A DNA stretch of 63,832 bases from Collinsella sp. (GTDB lineage: Bacteria > Actinomycetota > Coriobacteriia > Coriobacteriales > Coriobacteriaceae). The position numbers were made by a program, and so were the translations under genes. Below, one piece after another: positions 52,024 through 59,878 of the stretch. The stretch lies in the NCBI GenBank assembly GCA_022728415.1, contig JAIJJM010000001.1, positions 1 through 63,832 of the forward strand, in the 5' to 3' direction. A model generated the notes under the pieces. The model searched no databases, was not told the DNA's origin, and saw nothing but the letters and a program-made list of their open reading frames with translations. Numbering within the stretch: position 1 is the stretch's first letter; the number at the start of each line of letters is the position of its first letter.

Positions 52024-52418
52024 CGGGCGGTCCCGTCCGCCAGGCCCAGTTCGAGCCGTCGCAGCCGTTCCTCGAGTGCGTTGATGCGCATGGTCTGGGC
52101 GAGCACCACGCTCATCGGCGCGGGCCTTTCCTCCCTGCCGGCGTCGGGGGCCGGGGCATGCGGGCGCGTCGTCCCGGCTGCCGGCGGTTCGCGTTTCCAT
52201 CTGGCGATGCATCGTTCGATGCGTTTGTTGCCGATGATGCGCGGGTCGAGCCCCGCCTCGCGGAAGATCCTGACGGGGCTTTCGCCCCGCCGGTAGCGTT
52301 CGATGGCCTCGCGTTTGAACGAGTCCTTGTAGGTGATGCGCGTGCGGGTGACCCATGCCACCGCGTCCAGTCCGGACAGCAATGCCATCTCGACGTCCGA
52401 GAACCCCGTCATGCCCAT
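52020..52418 (-). CDS. HTH_Tnp/HTH_38-like DNA-binding protein
   Basis: 132 residues from the ATG at 52418 (GGAGGCGGGG upstream); the ATG at 52412 is the alternative and would give an ATGA overlap with the small gene before it. Contains SFKREAIERYRRGESPVRIF and REAGLDPRIIGNKRIERCIA, a helix-turn-helix of the kind used by small transposase-associated or plasmid-regulating proteins. It heads the operon with its 29-residue leader peptide gene. Probably a regulator of that operon. Confidence 0.58.
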   Translation of the reverse strand: MGMTGFSDVEMALLSGLDAVAWVTRTRITYKDSFKREAIERYRRGESPVRIFREAGLDPRIIGNKRIERCIARWKREPPAAGTTRPHAPAPDAGREERPAPMSVVLAQTMRINALEERLRRLELGLADGTAR

Positions 52419-52498
52419 GGCGTCCCCGCCTCCGGTGCGATCCCTCCCGGGATTCCGGAGACTCGTCCGGCCGGTCTTTCTGTCCTGTGGTCCTGCAT
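52409..52498 (-). CDS. 29-residue putative peptide at the operon head
   Basis: ATG at 52498 has a perfect AAGGAG 6 bases upstream, and the stop overlaps the ATG at 52412 (ATGA). The peptide MQDHRTERPAGRVSGIPGGI...TPWA has no features. Either a real small protein or a leader that couples translation to the HTH gene. Confidence 0.4.
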   Translation of the reverse strand: MQDHRTERPAGRVSGIPGGIAPEAGTPWA

Positions 52499-53041
52499 GT
52501 GCGGCTCCTTGCCTCTCCGGGGCCCTGCCTTGTGGCCCCTTCGCCCATGCCACCCGTGGCCCCTTCTATATCGGGGGATTCGATGCCGGCGTCTTTCGTT
52601 CCTCTTCATCCTCAGCCCGGCACATCCTCCGCGTGAATCACGCACGATCAGCTCACCGAGCACCCGCGTCCTCCTTCACATGCCGGCAGGAATGCGATCA
52701 GATGCCGGATGCAAACGGGATAGGCTCGGGAAGACCGAAGCCAATACCCCCGTGACACTCCCTAGAATCGGCTTGGTTCCGCCATATGTCCGCGTCCATG
52801 TCCCCCCTCAACACCTAGAATGCATATACAACCGATTAAGCCGTTACCCAATCAGATTTCCCGTCCGGTCGGGTTGGCGTAGTTGGCTTGCCAGCTGTTC
52901 GGAGTCTTCGAAGATAAGCCCTACGGGGAAACTCTTAAGCCCGAGAGGAAGACTAGCCGCCCCATCCGGCTAATACGCCCCACAAAGGCGAGATGGTGCC
53001 ATGGGCACGCGAAAGAGTGCCGGGTCTTGCAGCGGACCAGA
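52499..53041. other. 540-base intergenic region before nuclease-like paralogue 2
   Basis: No coding frame stands out. An AT-richer patch around 52810-52850 may hold promoters for both directions. The right half would be the transcribed leader of the gene at 53098. GAAGACCGAA here (~52733) also occurs in the leader of paralogue 1 (~42826), possibly by chance. Confidence 0.45.
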
Positions 53042-53076
53042 CAGGGGGGCGACCGTCCCGGACGGTGGCCCCCCTG
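53042..53076 (+). terminator. Hairpin 22 bases before nuclease-like paralogue 2
   Basis: CAGGGGGG / CCCCCCTG with inner ACCGT/ACGGT makes a ~13-bp stem. No T-run follows (ACGTATCT), so it is an attenuator or ribosome-blocking fold, not a proven terminator. The matching gene at 42914 also has a hairpin in this position. Confidence 0.6.
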
Positions 53077-53097
53077 ACGTATCTACAGGGGAATTCG

Positions 53098-53706
53098 ATG
53101 CCGGAAGAAGAGACGAGCAAGAATAGACTACTCGGGCAGTTGGCCGACGAGGCGGCCCCAGCATACCGCAATCTGTATTCCAGGGGGATTCTGCTACTGT
53201 CCGGCGAGGATTGCGACGAGTTCGGTATCCTGTTCCCGAAGAGATGTTTCGCTCATCTTTGCGGATTCGAATTGTTCCGGGATGCGAGCCACCGTATTCC
53301 GGATCGGCAGGAACTATTTCTCAATGGGCTGTTGAAGGGCGATCTGCCCCGAAGCCGGGTGGATTATTCCGGTTCGCACACGCACAGGCCCCAATCATTC
53401 GAGGTGCGTCGTCGTCACGCCAGGCAGAAGACGGGCATCGCACGAATGGTGTTCGATCGTCTCGCTTCGGATCAGCTTGACGATGGTACCATGTATGCGG
53501 TCGATTCGGCCAAAAGCTCCGTGAAGATATTCATCGGCGAACAGGAGTGGTCCATCGGATTGGGACTCCAGCTTAATTCCAAATCGGAGAAGACCGGATT
53601 ATATATTCCGGTCAGCATGGTGAAATCCAACGTCCTGTCGAAGGAAAACGCCAAAGCAGGCGGACGAATCTCCGTCATCACGCATGCGGAGCACAAGCTG
53701 ATCTAA
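53098..53706 (+). CDS. Putative PBECR4-like nuclease, paralogue 2
   Basis: 202 residues from ATG 53098 (ACAGGGGAATTCG upstream). Shares with the protein at 42914 the stretch FAHLCGFE, the LLKGDLPRSRVDYS / LIKGRLPSSAIHYS correspondence, and WSIGLGLQLNSKSEKTGLYI versus WCLGLDSDWN. Identity is low but the order is the same, so they are old paralogues. PBECR4-like by pattern only. The tail (ISVITHAEHKLI) is beta-rich. Confidence 0.5.
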   Translation: MPEEETSKNRLLGQLADEAAPAYRNLYSRGILLLSGEDCDEFGILFPKRCFAHLCGFELFRDASHRIPDRQELFLNGLLKGDLPRSRVDYSGSHTHRPQSFEVRRRHARQKTGIARMVFDRLASDQLDDGTMYAVDSAKSSVKIFIGEQEWSIGLGLQLNSKSEKTGLYIPVSMVKSNVLSKENAKAGGRISVITHAEHKLI

Positions 53707-53804
53707 TCTTACGGAACCGTTTTCCCACGTTGTGATGAGAACCGGCGGATCGCTCCGAAATCATGATGGGCCGGTCCATGTCCGTCTGGGACAAGGACCG
53801 GATG

Positions 53805-54224
53805 TCACCAGGTCCGGTCGGGTTGTATCACGGGCGGTGCGCTCCGGTCCCTGAGCCGGAATGATTGGGTCATTCGCGCATGGGCTCCCTCGAGCATCAC
53901 GGTCCAGGTCGTCGGGGATACGGTCCTGAGCCCGATGCCGTTCTGGAACGCCAGGATGAGGTCGTTGCGGACCGGTGTCTGTCCCTTGTTTCGGTTCTCC
54001 ACGGTGTAGCGCACTTCGAGCAGGTCCTTGCGGATGGCGTATTCCACATCCGTCAGGAGCAGCCCGTCATGCTCCCCGTATTCCAATGGACAGGGTGTGA
54101 ATTCCGTGCCCAGTGGTACGTGCCATTCCCTCCATTCCAGATGGTCTTCCAGATGCATGCACAGCCAGGTGGCGAGGGATAGACCTCCCAGCACGATGAT
54201 GGTCACGAATAGGATGACTTTCAT
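53805..54224 (-). CDS. N-terminally anchored hypothetical protein
   Basis: 139 residues: one N-terminal membrane helix (MKVILFVTIIVLGGLSLATW) with an outer beta-rich domain (LLTDVEYAIRKDLLEVRYTV, then WTVMLEGAHARMTQSFRLRD). There is no LPXTG; probably a membrane-anchored exported protein. AAAGAGGAAC precedes the start. Unknown function. Confidence 0.58.
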   Translation of the reverse strand: MKVILFVTIIVLGGLSLATWLCMHLEDHLEWREWHVPLGTEFTPCPLEYGEHDGLLLTDVEYAIRKDLLEVRYTVENRNKGQTPVRNDLILAFQNGIGLRTVSPTTWTVMLEGAHARMTQSFRLRDRSAPPVIQPDRTW

Positions 54225-54256
54225 AAAGGTTCCTCTTTTTAGGAGATTCGAGCGAC

Positions 54257-54373
54257 ATGAGCGAAAAAGACGGGAAGCGGGTTCTGAGTCCCGCGGAGAA
54301 GGCCGAGGCGGATGCCCCGACCAACAAGCAATGGCTCGATACCATCGGCGGCCCGACGGGAAGCCGCCGATGA
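54257..54373 (+). CDS. 38-residue putative small protein
   Basis: AGGAG lies 11 bases upstream of ATG 54257. The peptide MSEKDGKRVLSPAEKAEADA...GGPTGSRR has a helical middle. The 3' end of the frame coincides with an inverted repeat ATCGGCGGC/GCCGCCGAT (around 54342-54373), possibly the terminator. Real status uncertain. Confidence 0.4.
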   Translation: MSEKDGKRVLSPAEKAEADAPTNKQWLDTIGGPTGSRR

Positions 54374-54443
54374 TTGTCCGATTCCGATGACCGTCGGCAT
54401 TGTTTTATTGCCGATATCGGGCTGATGGCGGATAATCGGGATC

Positions 54444-55259
54444 ATGAAGGATGGAATCAATCAATGCGGGGGTTCCGGCATCGAGTCCGTTGATCATTTC
54501 GACGGTGTCGGAATCGTCAGGATCAGACCAGTGGTCAATAAGGTGGAGATAAAGAGGGCCAAGCGTCTGATTGTCGAACAGATCCCTCATCTTGCCGATA
54601 TAGAATTCCCAAAGCGGCCGGTCGAGGATGACGGCACGTTGAGGCCTCTTTTTATAGGGGCGTTCTCCAAGGACGGCCTCATAGGCGCCGCCTTCGTCAC
54701 GCCAGGAATACAGGCAGCCCAGTCGTTCCTCGGGTATTTCTCCGCGTCGGCCGGAGCGTATCAGTGCGCGGAGCTTGTCAGGCGTACGGTCGCCGAAGTC
54801 GAGGGGATCGCAGTCGTCGACGAGTACAGGCGCAGGGGCGTCGCACTCGCCCTGAAAAGGTACATCGATGCCTGGGCCGCCGATCACGGCGCTTGTCTCG
54901 TATTGTCCGTGCCCACGAATGAGGCAGCGCGTGGCCTCAACGAGAAGTCCGGCCACCGCGTCCTGGAGCCCGATGTCCTTCTCATGCTTCAGGTCGTATA
55001 TGCCGACGGCGGTCCCTGCTCCCTTCCCTTTGCTTTGGAACGTGGGCAGGAGGCAGGATACAGTTGCTGGGCATTCCTTCCAATCGCCAAACCTGGCGGG
55101 ATGTCCGTCAGGGCGGGACAATGCCCTTCCGTCGCTTCCTCTCCTGGAGTATCCGGTGAGGAATACTTCGCCGTCAAGTGGGAGACCCGCGACGGTGACG
55201 GGAATTGGATCGCCACGACCAGCCGTTTGAGGGGCGTACGCGCCGACGTCATGGACTGA
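54444..55259 (+). CDS. GNAT-family N-acetyltransferase
   Basis: 271 residues. The acetyl-CoA-binding pattern is clear: VEGIAVVDEYRRRGVALALK (R-x-x-G-x-A motif) and VPTNEAARGLNEKSGHRVLE. Substrate unknown. The start ATG at 54444 has no strong ribosome binding site (GGGATC). The C-terminal ~80 residues beyond the fold are Gly/Ser-rich and unusual. The reverse strand is also open across this gene, but the GNAT motif is decisive. Confidence 0.72.
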   Translation: MKDGINQCGGSGIESVDHFDGVGIVRIRPVVNKVEIKRAKRLIVEQIPHLADIEFPKRPVEDDGTLRPLFIGAFSKDGLIGAAFVTPGIQAAQSFLGYFSASAGAYQCAELVRRTVAEVEGIAVVDEYRRRGVALALKRYIDAWAADHGACLVLSVPTNEAARGLNEKSGHRVLEPDVLLMLQVVYADGGPCSLPFALERGQEAGYSCWAFLPIAKPGGMSVRAGQCPSVASSPGVSGEEYFAVKWETRDGDGNWIATTSRLRGVRADVMD

Positions 55260-55404
55260 TGCCATTCCATCAGGCCCCATGCCTGGCGCTTCGGCGTTCT
55301 TGTCTTCCTGATGATTCATTCCTCGTCCTTCCCCTGGCGAGCGGCCATGCATGGACTCATGGATTGGGCACGAGTCCGCGTGTTCGGGTGTCTTGGTTGA
55401 GCCG

Positions 55405-56799
55405 TCATTCTGCCTGCTCCAGTTGCCAGTTGCCGGCGAAGCAGCTGCCGCCGTGCGAGGCGCGGTAGTCGTGGAGTTCCCTCGATCGTTCGCTCTCCCG
55501 GCGGGCTTGTTCGGCCCGGGTTTTGCGGCCGGCGCGGAGCGCGAGCTCGGCGTAGCGTGCGGCTTGGCCGGGGTCCGGGTCGGGGTCGAGGCGCAGCCTG
55601 TCGGCGAGGGCGCGGATGGCGGTCGGCCCGTCGACGTCGGCGCCGATGCGGTCGGCGAGCATGCGGCGCGCCCGGGTCTCGTAGGATTCCGGCTCCGCCG
55701 GCCGGCTCTCCCCCGTGTCGCTTCCGGTGGGTTGGCTGGCGTCGGCATGCTCCCGGCGTCGGCGTTCGAGGGTTCGCTGGTCGCAGGTCAGGTCGTCGCG
55801 CAGTTCGTCGAACAGGCGGGCGAAGCGGCGTCCGGTGTCGACGCGTTTGGCCTGGAACCCGTTGTCGAGCGCGTGGTCGAGGACCCGTTCCATGAGCCCG
55901 CTCGTGTCGGGTTCGCCGGCGGCGTCGAGCCGTTCGACGAGCCGGGTCACGGCGTCGAGGTCGCGTGGGCCGGCTGGCCGCGGGGCCAGGCCCATGGCGG
56001 CCCGCCGGCCTTGGAGCCGTTCGACAAGCCGTTCGGCACGGGTTCGGGCGTCGATCCCTGTCGCGGGTTCGGGTTCGGCGTCCTGCCAGCGTTCGGTTCC
56101 GTCGCCCGTCGTGGCGTCCGTCGCACCGGTCCCGTCCGATGCGTCGATGATGGCGTCCGGCTGCTCTTCCCCGTCGCGGCTCTCCCCGTCGCGGGGAGAT
56201 GCCTCCGTAGGAGGCAGAAGGGTTATTTGTTTGGTATTTGTTCTTTCTATAGGGGTGTCACTGGCGCCACCTCTGGAGGTGTCACTGGTGACACCCCTGG
56301 CCTGGCCGTCATCGTCCAGGGGTGTCATTTTGACACCTCTGTGTTTTGGCTTGTTTCCGCCGTTTTCCAGGGGTGTCATTTTGACACCCCTAAAACCGGC
56401 GCCTTTTGCCCCGTCCGTCGCGTCGACGCTTTCGAGCCGTTCGGCGCGTTCCGCCCTGGCCTGTCGTCCGGGTTTCTCGGACACGTGCTCGAGGGTCACG
56501 TTCATGCAGCATTCCCAGACGACGGACCGGTACGGGTCGGGCACGTAGTTGCCGTGCTCGTCCCATTGGGCGAGCTTCTGGTTGCCCCGGCGGATGCATC
56601 CCGTCTCCTCGAGCGCCTTCAGGGCACGTTTGACGCTGGATTCGCTCGTGTGCGCCTCGGCCATCAGGGTCTCCACGGTGGGCCATGCGCTGCGCCCGTC
56701 GGGCTGGCAGCGGTCGGCCAGGGCGATGAGCACGAGTCTGGCCGTGGCCGTGGGTGCGGGCGCCTCCCTGAGCGCCCATGACGTGCATTGCCAGCTCAT
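55405..56799 (-). CDS. Helix-turn-helix replication-initiator-like protein with internal origin
   Basis: 464 residues from the ATG at 56799 (GAAAGGGG upstream; ATGA overlap with the 40-residue gene before it). The N-terminus has a winged HTH (ARLVLIALADRCQPDGRSAW and ETLMAEAHTSESSVKRALKA, residues ~20-65), as in lambda O-like and RepA_N-like initiators. The middle is Asp/Gly/Thr-rich, and its DNA carries four palindromic iterons and an AT-rich tract (see the origin entry); they encode the repeated RGVKMTPL. The C-terminal half is helical and charged, suited to binding a DnaB-type helicase or loader. Replication role is inferred. Confidence 0.68.
   Translation of the reverse strand: MSWQCTSWALREAPAPTATARLVLIALADRCQPDGRSAWPTVETLMAEAHTSESSVKRALKALEETGCIRRGNQKLAQWDEHGNYVPDPYRSVVWECCMNVTLEHVSEKPGRQARAERAERLESVDATDGAKGAGFRGVKMTPLENGGNKPKHRGVKMTPLDDDGQARGVTSDTSRGGASDTPIERTNTKQITLLPPTEASPRDGESRDGEEQPDAIIDASDGTGATDATTGDGTERWQDAEPEPATGIDARTRAERLVERLQGRRAAMGLAPRPAGPRDLDAVTRLVERLDAAGEPDTSGLMERVLDHALDNGFQAKRVDTGRRFARLFDELRDDLTCDQRTLERRRREHADASQPTGSDTGESRPAEPESYETRARRMLADRIGADVDGPTAIRALADRLRLDPDPDPGQAARYAELALRAGRKTRAEQARRESERSRELHDYRASHGGSCFAGNWQLEQAE
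56213..56391. other. Candidate origin of replication (four iterons plus AT-rich tract)
   Basis: Four ~23-24 bp near-palindromes with consensus AGGGGTGTCAnnnTGACACCCCT at 56251-56274, 56275-56298, 56318-56340 and 56369-56391 (the first imperfect). Next to them an AT-rich tract lies at 56221-56250 (TTATTTGTTTGGTATTTG then TTCTTTCTAT) in otherwise ~65% GC DNA. The array is inside the initiator-like gene, as in lambdoid O genes. Confidence 0.7.
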
Positions 56800-56918
56800 G
56801 GTCTTGCCCCTTTCGTTTCGCGTTCCTTCTTGTGTTCCTGCATGAGCCTGTCGAACGCCTTGCTGGTGGGTTCCAGGCTTCCGTACCTGGCTCCCGCCGA
56901 TGTGGAGGAGCGGCCCAT
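56796..56918 (-). CDS. 40-residue protein coupled to the initiator-like gene
   Basis: Starts at the ATG at 56918 (ACGAGGAAACC upstream); the stop overlaps the initiator ATG (ATGA). Sequence MGRSSTSAGARYGSLEPTSK then FDRLMQEHKKERETKGARP: a short helical basic protein. It may help initiator translation by coupling or act on it directly. No known family. Confidence 0.55.
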   Translation of the reverse strand: MGRSSTSAGARYGSLEPTSKAFDRLMQEHKKERETKGARP

Positions 56919-56946
56919 GGTTTCCTCGTTCCTGTCTTTGTGTCCG

Positions 56947-57165
56947 TCATCGCGCATCGCCGGACAGCTCCTTCCCCGTGTTGGCGTCGAGGGCGGTTTC
57001 GAGGGTGCGGCACAGGTCCAATGCCTGGTCGAACCCGTCGAGCCATGCGCCTACCCAGTCCTGGGCGTCCCCGCCCCCGGCCGGCGTCATGTCGATGGTC
57101 TTGAGGCGTTCCACGGCCATGGCCTGCCGGTCGATCCGGCCGTTTCCGTCGATGATTATCCGCAT
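56947..57165 (-). CDS. Hypothetical 72-residue operon protein
   Basis: MRIIIDGNGRIDRQAMAVER, then a helical acidic region with DWVGAWLDGFDQALDLCRTL. No membrane segment, no known motif. Follows the 156-residue gene by 25 bases; upstream of the initiator pair on the same strand. Confidence 0.55.
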   Translation of the reverse strand: MRIIIDGNGRIDRQAMAVERLKTIDMTPAGGGDAQDWVGAWLDGFDQALDLCRTLETALDANTGKELSGDAR

Positions 57166-57190
57166 CGTCTTCCGTTCCTTTCCCGTCGCC

Positions 57191-57661
57191 TCATCGGGCG
57201 AGCTCTTGCACCGTCATGCCCAATGTCGTCCGGGTCGGGTCGTGGCGTTTCCGCACCCTGTCGCACAGGGCGGGCGAGGGCATGCGCGCGAACATGCCGG
57301 GGTCCATGGCGCGGATCTCCCGTTCGTGGGAGACGAGCACGTCGATGACGTCCTGCACGCGGGCGCGCAGCAGATCATGCCATCTGCCGGGCCATGTCTC
57401 GCGCATCGCGGCGGAGCACACCATGGCCTCGTCGCCCGCGGCCTTGATGTACCGGGTGTGCGCGGGCAGGGCGAGGATCTCCTGGATCCATTGCCAGTCG
57501 TCGCCGCGGGCGGCGTCGATCTCGCCGGAGAGCATCCTCCATGCGTCGAACGTCGCGTCGAGCATGATCGACGCCTGTTCCCATGTCATGGGGATCGCGG
57601 GGATCTGCAGGGTGACGGCGTCGGGTTCGGCCCCCGCCGGGGCCGGCATCATCGTGGTCAT
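57191..57661 (-). CDS. Hypothetical 156-residue operon protein
   Basis: Helical and Met/Trp-rich: PMTWEQASIMLDATFDAWRM, then WQWIQEILALPAHTRYIKAA. No recognised domain. Starts by ATGA overlap with the 325-residue gene. Confidence 0.55.
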   Translation of the reverse strand: MTTMMPAPAGAEPDAVTLQIPAIPMTWEQASIMLDATFDAWRMLSGEIDAARGDDWQWIQEILALPAHTRYIKAAGDEAMVCSAAMRETWPGRWHDLLRARVQDVIDVLVSHEREIRAMDPGMFARMPSPALCDRVRKRHDPTRTTLGMTVQELAR

Positions 57662-58635
57662 GGTCGTTCCTTTCGTTCCTCTATGGTTCGCGGGCCTCGT
57701 CGTCCGGCTTCCCGTTGTCCTTTCGTTTGTTCTTTCACTCGTCCATCGCCGGTTTTCGGCCGATTACGGGCGCCTGTGCCGGCGCATGCCCTGAGGTAGG
57801 GGTAGCGGCCCAGTCTCGGGGTGGTCCCGTTGTGGTGGGCCTCGAGCCAGTGGCGGATCTCCCTGAGCAGGGGACGGGCGCGGTTCGAGGTCATGCACCG
57901 GGTCAGGATCCGTTTCCAGGCGGCCAGCCCCCATTCGGCCTGGACCGCGAGGGCGAGGGCCTCCATGTCCGTCTTGTATCCGGCACTGACCGGCAATGGG
58001 GCGTCCGCCGTGTCGCCGTCCCATTGCCGGTAGCTTTCCCGGTCGCCCGCGGCGGGCGATCCGGGGCTCTCGCCGTCGCCGTCGCGTCCCTCGAAGATGT
58101 CGGATGCGTCGCAGATCACGTCGGAGTCGGCGAGGGTCTGCTCGTGCCGGCGCCACCGTTCCCACGCCGTCCGGTCGTCCGGGTCCGTGGGCGGTTTCAG
58201 CCTTCCCGCGCGCCGTTCCGGGGTCTGGGTCATGCCCGTGCGGTGTTTGGGCCGTTGGGTTTTGAACCATTCGCCGACCACGGTGCCGGTGAGCTGGTTG
58301 ACGAACGCGGCCAGGCTCGTCGCCCCTCCCTCGGCCCGGTCCGTGTTGGTGCGGTGCCAGTAGTCGAGCCGACGGATGGTGCGTATCGTCAGGTCGCTCA
58401 TGACCTCGTCCGTGGCCCATGCCCAGTCGCGGCCCAGCTGCCGGCGCACGCGCGCCCGGTTGTCCTCCAGCGCGGCGTCGAGCCGGACGGCGGCCTGGTC
58501 GGCGAGGCGGGCTCGCATGAGCCTGGCCCCGGCTTGGTCCCCGTCGTTCTCGAGACGTTCGAGGGCTTTCAGGTCCATGGGGTCGGCGAGGCAGCGGACC
58601 AGCGTGTCCGTCAACGGTTCATCGCTTTTCCTCAT
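57658..58635 (-). CDS. Hypothetical 325-residue helical operon protein
   Basis: From the ATG at 58635: helical N-terminal half (LADQAAVRLDAALEDNRARV, DEVMSDLTIRTIRRLDYWHR), a middle with ATSLAAFVNQLTGTVVGEWF, and a C-terminal HTH-like stretch (LLREIRHWLEAHHNGTTPRL). The helical part is reminiscent of sigma-like or replication accessory proteins, but the similarity is too weak to assign. Lies between the DUF2637 gene and the small operon genes, gap of 2 bases. Confidence 0.55.
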   Translation of the reverse strand: MRKSDEPLTDTLVRCLADPMDLKALERLENDGDQAGARLMRARLADQAAVRLDAALEDNRARVRRQLGRDWAWATDEVMSDLTIRTIRRLDYWHRTNTDRAEGGATSLAAFVNQLTGTVVGEWFKTQRPKHRTGMTQTPERRAGRLKPPTDPDDRTAWERWRRHEQTLADSDVICDASDIFEGRDGDGESPGSPAAGDRESYRQWDGDTADAPLPVSAGYKTDMEALALAVQAEWGLAAWKRILTRCMTSNRARPLLREIRHWLEAHHNGTTPRLGRYPYLRACAGTGARNRPKTGDGRVKEQTKGQREAGRRGPRTIEERKERP

Positions 58636-58637
58636 GG

Positions 58638-59828
58638 TCAGAACCTTCCGGGATGCTCGCGGCGCAGCGTGTGCAGGCGCCGTTTGGCCGTGGTGGTGGA
58701 CGAGGCGAGACCGTCGGCCACGGCCCGGGTCGAGGTGACCGTCTCGCCGTTGGCCTTCAGCCGGTCGGCCCATGCGAGCCATTCGTCGGGGTCGAAGCCG
58801 GCCGTCGCCTTGCGCGCCGGCTCACCGGCTTTTGGGCCGGCATCGTGGGCCGATCCCGTGTCGGAGGAACGGTCAGGGCCGGACATGGCCCCTTCGTGGG
58901 ATTCCGCGGGCTCAGGTTCGGCGTGGCCCGCATGGCCCCCTGCCTCCGGGCCCGGCTGGCCCTTGGGATCCATCTCGGGTTTCCGGCCCATGCGGTCCTG
59001 GTCCGCAAGGTCCTGGTCCGCATGGGCCTGGTCCATGCGGACCATGTGGATTGTGGACTCCGTGGGCCTTGCGGACGTCGTGGTCGTGGACGTCACGGAG
59101 GGCCATGTGAGGTCCTGGTCGAACGGGATATCCTCCGGATCCCCTTTCCTTTCCCTGCCCTCGTCGGCTTCCGCCGGTGCCGGCGGGTCGAACAGGTAGC
59201 GGTCCAGCGGGTCGGCGGGCGCGGGTTCCGTGGCCTTGCCCGGCTCCGGTCCGGCCGTCGGCGTGGGGATGGCCCGCGGGTTTTCCGTCCGGACCGGTTC
59301 CGTGCCGGCCGTTTCCGGCGTGGCTGCGGCGGGTCCGGCGTGCCCGTCATCGGGGCCGGCGGCCTTGCCGGTGGTCCTGGCGAGTTTGTCCTGCCGGTCG
59401 CCGGCGATGATCACGATCAGATGCGTCGAGTAGAGCAGGGCGATGGGCGGGATGCTCATGATCGCGGGCGCACCCCACGTGGGGAGCATGCCGCCGGCGT
59501 TGAGCCATGCGTGCAACGCGTTGCCCGTCACGCTGAACAGGCTGAACAGCACGAGTCCGGCCCACGGGTACCAGCGTCCGCGGATGTGGCCTTTGCGGAA
59601 TCCCCATGTCGCCCACGTGCACAGGAGGATCGTGCCGTCCACGCACAGGGGGCCTCCCCATGACAGGAGCGGGTTGATGCCGCTGGACACGAACACGAGC
59701 CTCAACGCGTCGAAGCTCAGCACGAACGCGATGACCGCGATCATCACGCCCACCGTCACGCCGGGCAGCATGCTCACGCTCTCCCGCCCGCCGGCGTTTC
59801 CGTTTTCCATGGTTTTCCTATCGTTCAT
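58638..59828 (-). CDS. DUF2637/SpdB2-like multi-pass membrane protein with long acidic tail
   Basis: 396 residues from the ATG at 59828. The N-terminal part has four membrane helices with the DUF2637 pattern: VIAFVLSFDALRLVFVSSGI, LCVDGTILLCTWATWG, WYPWAGLVLFSLFSVTGNAL. In Streptomyces, DUF2637-type (SpdB2-like) proteins act in plasmid spread. A Pro/Asp/Glu-rich linker follows, containing a repeated HADQDLADQD segment whose DNA is GGTCC-rich (~58990-59050), and a winged-helix-like C-terminus (RAVADGLASSTTTAKRRLHT). Probably tethers DNA at the membrane. Confidence 0.72.
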   Translation of the reverse strand: MNDRKTMENGNAGGRESVSMLPGVTVGVMIAVIAFVLSFDALRLVFVSSGINPLLSWGGPLCVDGTILLCTWATWGFRKGHIRGRWYPWAGLVLFSLFSVTGNALHAWLNAGGMLPTWGAPAIMSIPPIALLYSTHLIVIIAGDRQDKLARTTGKAAGPDDGHAGPAAATPETAGTEPVRTENPRAIPTPTAGPEPGKATEPAPADPLDRYLFDPPAPAEADEGRERKGDPEDIPFDQDLTWPSVTSTTTTSARPTESTIHMVRMDQAHADQDLADQDRMGRKPEMDPKGQPGPEAGGHAGHAEPEPAESHEGAMSGPDRSSDTGSAHDAGPKAGEPARKATAGFDPDEWLAWADRLKANGETVTSTRAVADGLASSTTTAKRRLHTLRREHPGRF

Positions 59829-59878
59829 ACCGGTTCCTCTCCGGCCGGCCCTCATGGCCGGCCTTCTCTGCTAACGGG

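Noticed and set aside
54405..55748. 447-codon reverse frame over the GNAT gene, reading fairly protein-like
   Set aside because: The + strand has an unmistakable GNAT acetyl-CoA motif; the reverse frame has no known domain.
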